Below, one piece after another: positions 1-6,073 of a DNA stretch of 24,918 nt. The notes under the pieces are model-generated. The model saw only the letters and a list, made by a program, of their open reading frames with translations. It had not been told where the DNA came from and ran no database searches. Source of the stretch: Methylotenera_A sp031373695. Its GTDB lineage: Bacteria; Pseudomonadota; Gammaproteobacteria; Burkholderiales; Methylophilaceae. How positions within the stretch are numbered: the first letter of the stretch is position 1; each line of letters starts with the position of its first letter. Where the stretch lies: assembly GCA_031373695.1 (NCBI GenBank), contig JANMNC010000195.1, forward strand, positions 1-24,918. Reading direction: 5' to 3'. The position numbers and the translations under genes are program-made.

Positions 1-292
1 CATACAAACCCATGACGCCTTCGGCAATGATTACATCTGCCTCTTGCGCAGCTCTGTATAACTGCGCTTTGCCATCTTCAAGCCCGCACATGCCTAAATC
101 TAAGTTATATACCGGGCGGCCAGTGGCGGCTTGCAAAATCATGCTATCGATAAAATCTGGCCCGCATTTAAAAGCCTGAACGCTTAAACCACGGTTGCGC
201 CAAGCGCGAGCAAGCGCAGCGGTGACCAGCGTTTTACCTTGGCTAGAGGCGGGTGCAGAAACCAGAATGGCAGGGCAGCTTATTTTTTCCAC
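1..292 (-). CDS. cobB: Cobyrinic acid a,c-diamide synthase CobB/CbiA, N-terminal part (runs off left edge)
   Basis: The minus strand translates without a stop from 292 to the edge. It has the N-terminal P-loop of the CobB/CbiA glutamine-dependent amidotransferase family (APASSQGKTLVTAALA), then FKCGPDFID and GRPVYNLDLGM, all typical of the ATP- and cobyrinate-binding domain. The family amidates the a and c carboxylates of cobyrinic acid in B12 synthesis. The C-terminal glutaminase domain is outside the window. It follows cobO in the same direction, so it is probably the fourth gene of the riboswitch-led operon. The start is uncertain. GTG at 292 lies 3 bases from a palindromic repeat, but the frame stays open into it, with in-frame ATGs at 310 and 322 that would add the repeat-encoded peptide MDSRMRGNDD. 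I prefer 292 because those residues look repeat-derived. Family assignment is secure; the start is not. Confidence 0.88.
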   Translation of the reverse strand, partial: MEKISCPAILVSAPASSQGKTLVTAALARAWRNRGLSVQAFKCGPDFIDSMILQAATGRPVYNLDLGMCGLEDGKAQLYRAAQEADVIIAEGVMGLY

Positions 293-294
293 AT

Positions 295-424
295 CGTCAT
301 TCCCGCGCATGCGGGAATCCATGTTGACTTTAAAACTTTAAAATGGATTCCCGCCTGCGCACCACAAGGGCGCTCCGATTTGCTAAGTGCTAAAGCACTT
401 GCAAAGTCGTATGCGGGAATGACG
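295..424. repeat. REPIN-like composite palindromic repeat
   Basis: The element is bounded by perfect 12-bp inverted ends, CGTCATTCCCGC (295-306) and GCGGGAATGACG (413-424). The left unit is itself a hairpin: ATTCCCGC (299-306) and GCGGGAAT (311-318) around a GCAT loop. A second 12-bp inverted pair, GCGGGAATCCAT (311-322) and ATGGATTCCCGC (343-354), joins the two units. The right unit carries a longer loop that contains a small AAGTGC/GCACTT hairpin. Two REP-type palindromes in inverted orientation match the REPIN arrangement, and CATTCCCGC/GCGGGAATG repeats are common in betaproteobacterial genomes. It lies between cobO and cobB, inside the operon. I see no other copy in the window. Confidence 0.85.
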
Positions 425-488
425 GAATTGGGGTGGTTTAAGGGGAATGAATGTTTATAAATTAGCTGCATTTTATTAAAACTCAGTT

Positions 489-1097
489 TTACCATTCAAC
501 ACCAGGCATGGCTTTTACACCTGCATGAAACGCATGTTTAACTAAATTAATCTCACTCACCGTATCGGCAATTTCAATTAAGCCAGCAGGTGCGCCACGG
601 CCTGTTACTACTAAATGTTGCATATTTGGGCGGTTTTGAATGGTGGCTACAACCTCATCAATCTCCAGCCATTGATATTTCAGCGTATAGGTAAATTCAT
701 CCAAAATGACTACGCCAACTGTTTCATCTTGCAAGTAACTTTTAACAAGTGCCCAAGCCGCTTGGGCGCTTAGCTTATCTTGTTCTGGGTTTTGCGTTTC
801 CCAAGTAAAACCATCGCCCATCACGTGCCAAGTAAGGTTGGTATTTCCACGAAAAAACGCTTCTTCGCCCGTATCAGAGCGGCCTTTAATAAATTGCACC
901 ACAACGGCTTTCATGCCATGCCCTAGCGCACGTGCGAGCAAACCAAAAGCCGCCGTAGATTTGCCTTTGCCATTACCCGTGTGGATAAGAAACAGCCCAC
1001 GTTCAACGTGGGCTGCTGCTATTTTTTCATCCACCACCACTTTTTTGCGCTGCATGCGCGCAAGGTGGCGAGTGTTTTTGCTATCTTCTTCGTTCAC
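489..1097 (-). CDS. cobO: Cob(I)yrinic acid a,c-diamide adenosyltransferase (CobO/BtuR)
   Basis: The 202-residue cytoplasmic protein transfers 5'-deoxyadenosyl from ATP to the cobalt of corrinoids, giving the coenzyme form of B12 in both de novo synthesis and salvage. The family P-loop is clear (HTGNGKGKSTAAFG, about residues 39-52), followed by VVVQFIKG, VVILDEFTYTLKY and LVVTGRGAP, all diagnostic of CobA/CobO/BtuR. Length is normal for the family. It starts with GTG one base after the btuM stop; the ATG overlapping that stop is out of frame and meets TGA at once. Close spacing places it in the btuB-btuM-cobO operon under the cobalamin riboswitch. A repeat of about 130 bp separates it from cobB downstream. 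Confidence 0.96.
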   Translation of the reverse strand: MNEEDSKNTRHLARMQRKKVVVDEKIAAAHVERGLFLIHTGNGKGKSTAAFGLLARALGHGMKAVVVQFIKGRSDTGEEAFFRGNTNLTWHVMGDGFTWETQNPEQDKLSAQAAWALVKSYLQDETVGVVILDEFTYTLKYQWLEIDEVVATIQNRPNMQHLVVTGRGAPAGLIEIADTVSEINLVKHAFHAGVKAMPGVEW

Positions 1098-1098
1098 A

Positions 1099-1680
1099 TT
1101 AGGCTTTTTTGCGTTGATTTATACTCACCAGCGTAAAGCAAACATGCACCACCAATGCCACGCCTAACCAAAAGCCTATGTTTTCAATTTGGCGCGGAAA
1201 ATATTTTACTAACCTTGAGCCAAACTCAACAATAGTAGGCTCTGCATAACGGCCACCAAAAAAGTAGAAACCACCACTAGAAAACATCTCGCTCACTGCT
1301 GCTGCCACGACAACGCTACCGCCTAATGGTAAAAGCGCATTCCAACTAAAGCTGTAGCGTTTTGCAAACCAACGCCCAGCAAGCCATAACACGCCATAGG
1401 CGGGTAGCAAAAAGCCGTAAGCCGGTGTGACGCAAAAGTTACTTACACCACCAAATGTAATGGCGGCGTAATCTAAACCACCACACAAAGCCAATAAAGC
1501 TACAAATACCCAGCTAGGTTTTAAATAAAACCCCGCTAAAAAAAACACTGCCAAAGAAGCACTGGGTAAGTTGGTAAGAGAGGCAAAGTGATGTCCTCGC
1601 GTCATCACAACCAAAGCAACTAGTGCTGCGCCAATCATGATTTGTTGTGTTTTAGAAATTGTAAGCATATAAACCCCCAT
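1099..1680 (-). CDS. btuM: BtuM-type solitary ECF S component for vitamin B12 uptake
   Basis: A small, very hydrophobic protein of about 193 residues with roughly six membrane segments, between the B12 receptor gene and the corrinoid adenosyltransferase gene. Its size, topology, operon and the motif NFCVTPAYGFLLPAYG match BtuM, described from Thiobacillus denitrificans as an ECF-family S component that binds cobalamin through a cysteine near position 80. Here that cysteine is residue 83, or 79 if translation begins at the internal Met5 (position 1668). Met5 is attractive because a GGGG run lies just upstream, whereas the first ATG has no visible ribosome binding site. No ECF ATPase or T component is encoded nearby, which fits the solitary type. 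Inferred role: move B12 across the inner membrane after BtuB brings it into the periplasm. Assignment is from motif recall and context, not alignment. Confidence 0.8.
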   Translation of the reverse strand: MGVYMLTISKTQQIMIGAALVALVVMTRGHHFASLTNLPSASLAVFFLAGFYLKPSWVFVALLALCGGLDYAAITFGGVSNFCVTPAYGFLLPAYGVLWLAGRWFAKRYSFSWNALLPLGGSVVVAAAVSEMFSSGGFYFFGGRYAEPTIVEFGSRLVKYFPRQIENIGFWLGVALVVHVCFTLVSINQRKKA

Positions 1681-1709
1681 TAAATGTTTTTGACATTTTA
1701 ACCTAATTA

Positions 1710-3581
1710 TTAAGGTTTCATATCGTAGCGTAAGCCAATAAATAGGTTGCTGCCTGCGGTGTTGAAAGCCGCCGAGGTTGATGCGTTACCTGTAAAGGCC
1801 AGTACATATTCTTTATCTAAAATATTATTGGCACGCGCTTCCAATCTCCATTCAGGTGTAATACGATAATTGGCTGTTGCATTAACCAACATGTAGCCTT
1901 CCATTTCTTTGGTGTTGGTTGCATTGTTATAGCGTGTAGATGCGCCTTCTATTTGGGCACCCCATTGAAAATCACCAATATTATGTAACAAATTGACTGT
2001 TCCGTAGCGATTACCGCGTCGCGTCAACAAATTATCTGTTGCTTCGTCGCGTGGCGATTGTACTGTGTAATTGCCGCTTAATAATATCGAATCTGTTATA
2101 TTCCAGCCACCTTCAAAAGTGGCACCTTGTATCTCAACTTTGCCTACATTAACAGGGCAAAAGCCGCCTAATGTGCATCCAACAGTGGCAGGTCCAGTAA
2201 ATGCAATTAAACTGCGGATGTGGTTTTCAAACACAGTAACTCCAGCATTCCATTGTTTACCACTATATTTTAGGCCAGCCTCTATGTTGTCTGATTTTTC
2301 AGGTTGAAGTCTAGGGTCACCAAAGTTAGGAAAGTAGAGCTGATTAAAAGTTGGCGTTTTAAATGCCTTGCCGTAATTGGCTGAAATACGCCATTCTGGT
2401 GTAATGCGGTAGCCGTAGCCCGCGCCACCCGTGGTGTAATTGCCAAACTGGCTGTTATGATTCTCGCGCAAAGAAAGTTGCAAGGTATGGTTGCCAATAT
2501 CCGCAAAATAACTTGCTAAAAAGCTGTCATCATTGCGCTCCCTTTGTATTTGAGAAATCTTGTTGGATTTAGTTTTTACGTCTTGCTCTAGCCGGTCATA
2601 AGCCAGTGTTAGCATGCCAACTGGCAGTTTAAAGTCGTTTTGCCAAGTCAGTTGCTGTTGCTCGGTGCGAAACTCACCAAAGCTTGTTGGGCTGTTGCGG
2701 CTATCCGAATCATCTACACCCATGCCAAGTTTGAAAGTGCTGTGCCAAAAATCGGCAAACTGGTTTTTACTGGTGAAAGCATAGCTTTGTTGCGTTTGGT
2801 TGCCAAAATTTTCAAAACCGCTATCAAATTCATTGTGACCTTTGCTTTCAAAAAACTGCAAACCCCAGCTATGGCCCTGCGCTAATTCTAACTCTAAAAA
2901 TGCAGAAGCACTTAAGTTGCGATAACTATCATCATCACTGTTTTTGCCAGTGCGGATACGCCTAGCTGAGAAACTTTCGGCATCTAAACTGCTTACGTTG
3001 ACTCCGTATTTGAGTGCATTAACGCTACCGCTAATACCCGCTTCAGCAGTTTTAGTATCGTAGCTACCAAGCCCTATTGCGGCATGAACAAGCGGCTTGC
3101 CAGCATCACCTTTGCGTGTAAAGATTTGAATCACGCCGCCAATCGCATCTGCACCATAAAGACTAGAAGCTGGGCCGCGTAGAATTTCGATGCGCTCTAT
3201 TTGCCCAAGCGGAATATTTTCAAATGCCGTTGTGCCTAACGTAGCAGAGTTAATGCGCAAACCATCGACCAACACGACGACATGATCGGAATTTGTGCCA
3301 CGTAAAAACAAGCTGGTGCCTGTACCTGCGCCACCATTGGTAGTGACTTGTACGCCAGACTGCATGCGCAAAATATCCGTAAGCGAGCCAGCACCCATGC
3401 GTTCGATTTGGCCGCGGTCAATGACTGTTACATCAGCAATTAGCGCCTCGCGTTGTTGTGTCGTGCGGGTTGCAGTTACAACTACATCATCTAAGTTAAT
3501 ATTTTCAGCTGCAAATAACGGTGTTGCTAAGGGTGGAGATAGTGCCAAGCCGATAAGGCTGGCAATGAGTTTTTTATTCAT
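1710..3581 (-). CDS. btuB: TonB-dependent outer-membrane cobalamin receptor BtuB
   Basis: A 623-residue TonB-dependent receptor. A signal peptide (about residues 1-25, ending LFAAEN) precedes a TonB box-like segment (DDVVVTATRT) and a plug domain with the hallmarks RMQSGVQV, LFLRGTNSDHVVVLVDGLRIN and IERIEILRGPASSLYGADAIGGVIQI. A C-terminal beta-barrel ends in LFIGLRYDMKP. Substrate assignment rests on these BtuB-like plug motifs and on the complete cobalamin riboswitch directly upstream, which should switch the operon off when adenosylcobalamin is plentiful. The start has a good AGGA Shine-Dalgarno (3588-3591) six bases away. Downstream lie btuM and cobO, so uptake and cofactor activation are co-expressed. 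Length is typical for BtuB. Confidence 0.95.
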   Translation of the reverse strand: MNKKLIASLIGLALSPPLATPLFAAENINLDDVVVTATRTTQQREALIADVTVIDRGQIERMGAGSLTDILRMQSGVQVTTNGGAGTGTSLFLRGTNSDHVVVLVDGLRINSATLGTTAFENIPLGQIERIEILRGPASSLYGADAIGGVIQIFTRKGDAGKPLVHAAIGLGSYDTKTAEAGISGSVNALKYGVNVSSLDAESFSARRIRTGKNSDDDSYRNLSASAFLELELAQGHSWGLQFFESKGHNEFDSGFENFGNQTQQSYAFTSKNQFADFWHSTFKLGMGVDDSDSRNSPTSFGEFRTEQQQLTWQNDFKLPVGMLTLAYDRLEQDVKTKSNKISQIQRERNDDSFLASYFADIGNHTLQLSLRENHNSQFGNYTTGGAGYGYRITPEWRISANYGKAFKTPTFNQLYFPNFGDPRLQPEKSDNIEAGLKYSGKQWNAGVTVFENHIRSLIAFTGPATVGCTLGGFCPVNVGKVEIQGATFEGGWNITDSILLSGNYTVQSPRDEATDNLLTRRGNRYGTVNLLHNIGDFQWGAQIEGASTRYNNATNTKEMEGYMLVNATANYRITPEWRLEARANNILDKEYVLAFTGNASTSAAFNTAGSNLFIGLRYDMKP

Positions 3582-3597
3582 GATTTTTCCTAATTAC

Positions 3598-3611
3598 ACG
3601 CGACCCCGCGT
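3598..3611 (-). promoter_or_regulatory. Small hairpin next to the btuB ribosome binding site
   Basis: On the btuB mRNA, ACGCG and CGCGU form a 5-bp GC-rich stem around a GGGU loop, ending 6 bases before the AGGA ribosome binding site. It lies in the expression platform of the cobalamin riboswitch and may help control translation initiation. The pairing is seen in sequence; the function is inferred. Confidence 0.45.
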
Positions 3612-3732
3612 ATAAGTTTTATTCGCTTTTTGATAAAAGCTTGGTTGTAAAAACCAGGAACACAACAAGAATAAAATAAACAAAAATGCGCTGTTAACAC
3701 TTTAAAAAAACAGCATAAACACAGCTTTTGAG

Positions 3733-3750
3733 TACCGTCACCCCGCGGTA
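3733..3750 (-). promoter_or_regulatory. Candidate L13 kissing-loop hairpin of the btuB cobalamin riboswitch
   Basis: On the minus-strand RNA, UACCG and CGGUA form a stem closing the 8-base loop CGGGGUGA, about 40 bases after the B12 box. In cobalamin riboswitches a downstream loop (L13) pairs with the C-rich L5 loop when ligand binds. Here the loop GGGG could pair with the CCCCC of GCTGCCCCCGCAAC in the aptamer. The stem is visible; the kissing interaction is inferred from the family. Confidence 0.5.
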
Positions 3751-3785
3751 TTGCCTAGCTTGCCTAATTATTCAGGCATAAGTTA

Positions 3786-3972
3786 TAAGGCCGGTCTCCG
3801 GGCTTGTGAGGAATGATTTGCGCCTTCCCAAATATTAAAATACTCAGTGGCTTGTTGCAAAACTACACTCACTTACCGTTGCGGGGGCAGCATAGGAATA
3901 ATTAACTAAATTAACGCACCTATTTCCCAGTTTCACCGTGTTTTATTGAAAATAAACAGCGGCACCTTACAA
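3786..3972 (-). ncRNA. Cobalamin (AdoCbl) riboswitch aptamer
   Basis: Reading the minus strand, the conserved blocks occur in the right order: AAGGTGCC at the 5' end, GGTGAAACTGGGAA, GGTGCG, the core CTATGCTGCCCCCGCAACGG with GTAAGTGAG, AAGCCACTG, GGGAAGGCGCAAAT, and the B12 box AGCCCGGAGACCGGCC (about 3789-3806). These are the signature elements of the cobalamin riboswitch. It lies about 205 bases upstream of the btuB start and in its orientation. It is therefore expected to repress btuB-btuM-cobO-cobB when coenzyme B12 is abundant. The platform between 3582 and 3785 contains two G-rich hairpins but no obvious U-tract terminator, which suggests control of translation rather than termination. 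Confidence 0.97.
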
Positions 3973-3981
3973 CTAATTGTG

Positions 3982-3987
3982 ATTATA
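3982..3987 (-). promoter_or_regulatory. Probable -10 box for the cobalamin riboswitch transcript
   Basis: A perfect TATAAT on the minus strand lies about 10-13 bases before the first conserved riboswitch bases, the right distance for a transcription start. The matching -35 region is poor, so this is a moderate call. Confidence 0.45.
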
Positions 3988-4084
3988 ACGGTTAAACAGT
4001 ACTAACTAGCTGAATAAGTATTTAATTTTATGCAACAAGCATGACACAACATGGCAAATTACTTTGAATAGTGCACCTTAACTA

Positions 4085-4114
4085 TTGACTATAATCATTT
4101 TTTTCAATTATAGT
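4085..4114 (+). promoter_or_regulatory. Candidate promoter for the zapB-like/zapA genes
   Basis: TTGACT (4085-4090) and TATAGT (4109-4114) are spaced by 18 bases. A second, overlapping TATAAT lies at 4090-4095, with a TTGAAT 20 bases further up. The first pair would start transcription almost on the ATG at 4121, giving a leaderless or near-leaderless mRNA. The second would leave a leader of about 20 bases. I cannot tell which is used. Confidence 0.5.
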
Positions 4115-4120
4115 GAGCAT

Positions 4121-4354
4121 ATGGAAGTTGATTTAAAAAGTTTAGAAGAAAAGATCACCAAGCTTATTACTTTGTGCACAACACTGCGCGATGAAAATAG
4201 CCAGTTGCGTGATGATTTATCTCAGTCTCAGCAAAGTGCCGATGCACTTAAAAGTAGAATGCTGCAAGCAAGTAATAAATTAGAAAGTTTGCTGGAGTCT
4301 ATACCTGAAGGTTTAGAGCCTGCAACTTTTGAATCATTAAGCGCGGAATCTTAA
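4121..4354 (+). CDS. ZapB-like coiled-coil protein (TIGR02449-type)
   Basis: A 77-residue, charged, almost entirely helical protein (MEVDLKSLEEKITKLITLCT and so on) with heptad-like leucines through DLKSLEEKI, LRDENSQLRDDL, ALKSRMLQASNKLESLL. Small coiled-coil proteins of this type sit directly upstream of zapA in many proteobacteria and are annotated as TIGR02449 or ZapB-like. The likely role is with the FtsZ ring, but no catalytic or binding residues can be named. The frame is open to an ATG at 4085, but I chose the ATG at 4121. It begins the coiled coil, has GTGAG just upstream, and the 4085 ATG lies inside the promoter. zapA follows 57 bases later in the same direction. Confidence 0.75.
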   Translation: MEVDLKSLEEKITKLITLCTTLRDENSQLRDDLSQSQQSADALKSRMLQASNKLESLLESIPEGLEPATFESLSAES

Positions 4355-4411
4355 CGAGTACTACAAATTGAATACAGCCCAATTGAATAAAAACCAGTTA
4401 ATTAAAAGCTA

Positions 4412-4717
4412 ATGAGCGCAATTAAATCAATTGATGTCACCATTATGGGGCGTGTCTTTACTGTTTCTTGCACTGATGAAGAACGTCAAGGCTTGCTAGA
4501 TGCAGTGGGTTATTTAGATAAAAAAATGCACGATATTCGTGATAGTGGCAAGGTTGTAGGGGTTGAACGTATTGCGATTATGGCGGCACTGAATTTATCG
4601 CATGAAGTGTTAAATACCAAGGCTGGCGATATTGACATCGGCGATTATAAGCGTAGGATAAGTGTCATGCAGAATCAGATTGACGATGCAATGGCATTAC
4701 AAAATAAGCTTATTTAG
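4412..4717 (+). CDS. zapA: Cell division protein ZapA
   Basis: A 101-residue protein of normal ZapA length. The N-terminal region (IKSIDVTIMGRVFTVSCTDEERQGLLDAVGYLDKKM, about residues 4-39) forms the small globular head that binds FtsZ. The segment VVGVERIAIMAALNLSHEVL is the start of the long helix used for dimer/tetramer formation. ZapA bundles FtsZ filaments at mid-cell. The gene follows the coiled-coil gene and precedes 6S RNA; the zapA-ssrS order is widely conserved in beta- and gammaproteobacteria and supports both calls. No strong Shine-Dalgarno is visible, so the start rests on homology of the N terminus. Confidence 0.93.
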   Translation: MSAIKSIDVTIMGRVFTVSCTDEERQGLLDAVGYLDKKMHDIRDSGKVVGVERIAIMAALNLSHEVLNTKAGDIDIGDYKRRISVMQNQIDDAMALQNKLI

Positions 4718-4835
4718 TCTTTACTTTTTTAGCCTTTGGTTATACTTTAATCTGGTTACTATTTAAATTTAAGTACTTTTAGTTTTAATCTGTTCGTCAC
4801 AACTTTTCGTTAATCTTACACTCTACTGTAGTGAG

Positions 4836-5033
4836 TTTTCTGTGGTGTTGCTTGAGTCTTAAATTCCTTGAACTAGTTTTCGTTATAGGTTTCAGCTCAT
4901 CAAGTGTTGTGTGCGCGCTCTAAATTGGGTTATCTTTTAAGATGCTCTTGGCGAGTGTACCTAATGCACTTTAGGTTGTTACCCCTTGAACCTTTTTGGT
5001 TCAGGATAACGGCTCAGGCAACACCAGAGAAAA
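4836..5033 (+). ncRNA. ssrS: 6S RNA (ssrS)
   Basis: The two ends pair over about 23 bases: TTTTCTGTGGTGTTGCTTGA near 4836 is almost fully complementary to GGCTCAGGCAACACCAGAGA near 5011. Inside, a CCTTGAACC/GGTTCAGG hairpin followed by ATAACGG corresponds to the CACCTTGAACCAAGGGTTCAAG part of Escherichia coli 6S RNA. The length of about 198 bases and the position after zapA fit the family. 6S RNA binds the housekeeping RNA polymerase by mimicking an open promoter and dampens transcription in stationary phase. Exact ends are estimates. TACTGT at 4824-4829 is a weak candidate -10 box. No strong terminator is visible downstream, only a T-rich stretch after 5060. Confidence 0.9.
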
Positions 5034-5115
5034 TTAATCTAACTGAAATTGCGCTGATACGGCGTTATTTTTCTCTCCTCGTAATTCTGCACTGCTTTTG
5101 TGCTAAGGCCTTGTC

Positions 5116-5475
5116 TTAGCGCAATTCATGGTACTTCAAATCGGCCAAGCTCACAATTTCTAAGCATTTTTCATGGCAAGCTTCTAAAATAACAGGTGGG
5201 GCAAAACCAGCATCGCTGGCTTCTAGCCATCTTGAGGCGCATAAACACCAGCGGTCGCCCGCCACTAATCCATCAAAGCCATATTCTGGCCTTGGGGTGC
5301 TTAAATCGTTGCCACTTGAGGCTGAAAACGCTAAAAACTCGTCAGTTACTTGCGCACAAACGGTGTGGCTACCGCTATCGTCTGGGCCTGTTTCGCAACA
5401 ACCAGTACGAGTAAATCCAGTCAGTGGGTTTGTGCTGCAGGTTTGTAGTGTTGTGCCTATTACATTGCGTGCCAT
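5116..5475 (-). CDS. DUF2237 family protein
   Basis: The 119-residue protein matches the conserved pattern of DUF2237/COG3651 throughout: NVIGTTLQTCS, NPLTGFTRTGCCETGPDDSG, HTVCAQVTDEFLAFS, GNDLSTPRPEYGF, GDRWCLCASRWLEA, APPVILEACHEKCLEIV. Several Cys and His residues (CC, CLC, CHEKC) are conserved in the family and could bind a metal, but no function is established and I do not assign one. Length is normal. It is transcribed toward the 6S RNA gene and divergently from the EVE-domain gene, so it is probably a single-gene unit. Confidence 0.88.
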   Translation of the reverse strand: MARNVIGTTLQTCSTNPLTGFTRTGCCETGPDDSGSHTVCAQVTDEFLAFSASSGNDLSTPRPEYGFDGLVAGDRWCLCASRWLEASDAGFAPPVILEACHEKCLEIVSLADLKYHELR

Positions 5476-5552
5476 TTTTATTCCAAATTTTATTTAAAAA
5501 AGCTAATTTCAATTATCATACCCAAAATAATGGTTTTTAGAGAAAGTATTCA

Positions 5553-6011
5553 ATGCGTTTTTGGTTAATGAAATCTGAGCCTGCCGATGTTTCAATTGAT
5601 GATTTAGCAGCATTGCCAAACCAAACGGTGGATTGGTACGGAGTGCGTAATTATCAGGCGCGTAACTTTATGCGCGATGCCATGAAAATTGGCGACGGTG
5701 TGTTGTTTTATCACTCCAACTGCGAAACACCTGGCATTGCGGGCATTTGCGAGGTTAGCAGTCTAGCTTATCCAGATCGTTTACAGTTTATAAAAGGCCA
5801 TAAATATTATGATGAAAAAGCCACAGGCGAAACGCCACGCTGGTTTAATGTGGATGTAAAATTAGTACGTAAAACGCGTTTGCTTAGCTTAAAACAGCTA
5901 CGCGAGACACCTGAGTTGGAAAGTCTGCGTATTTTACAACGTGGCAATAGGCTCTCAATCACGCCAATAGACCCTGACGAATGGGCATTTATAATAAATT
6001 TACTACAATAA
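5553..6011 (+). CDS. EVE domain-containing protein
   Basis: A 152-residue single-domain protein beginning MRFWLMKSEPADVSIDDLA, followed by VDWYGVRNYQARNFMRDAMKIGDGVLFYHSN and later ETPRWFNVDVKLVRKT and ILQRGNRLSITPI. These are signatures of the EVE (PUA-like) fold, also found in human THYN1. EVE domains are proposed to bind modified bases in nucleic acid; the substrate is not known here. The fold spans the whole protein, with no fused nuclease. It is followed at once by a strong terminator, so it appears to be transcribed alone. Confidence 0.92.
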   Translation: MRFWLMKSEPADVSIDDLAALPNQTVDWYGVRNYQARNFMRDAMKIGDGVLFYHSNCETPGIAGICEVSSLAYPDRLQFIKGHKYYDEKATGETPRWFNVDVKLVRKTRLLSLKQLRETPELESLRILQRGNRLSITPIDPDEWAFIINLLQ

Positions 6012-6037
6012 AAAAGCCTGCGTTTGCAGGCTTTTTT
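6011..6037. terminator. Bidirectional intrinsic terminator
   Basis: AAAAAGCCTGC and GCAGGCTTTTT form a perfect 11-bp stem around GTTT, with A and T runs on either side. It ends the EVE gene on the plus strand and can also serve the convergent beta-propeller gene. Confidence 0.92.
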
Positions 6038-6073
6038 ATTTCAATTTAAGTTGTTAACTTTATAACAGTAATT

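Noticed and set aside
295..424. Palindromic repeats considered as a CRISPR remnant.
   Set aside because: Units are inverted, not direct, and there are no regular spacers or cas genes; a REPIN explains them better.
239..460. Plus-strand open frame containing VIPAHAGIHV.
   Set aside because: The peptide is the usual translation of the CATTCCCGC repeat and the frame overlaps cobB; it is not a gene.
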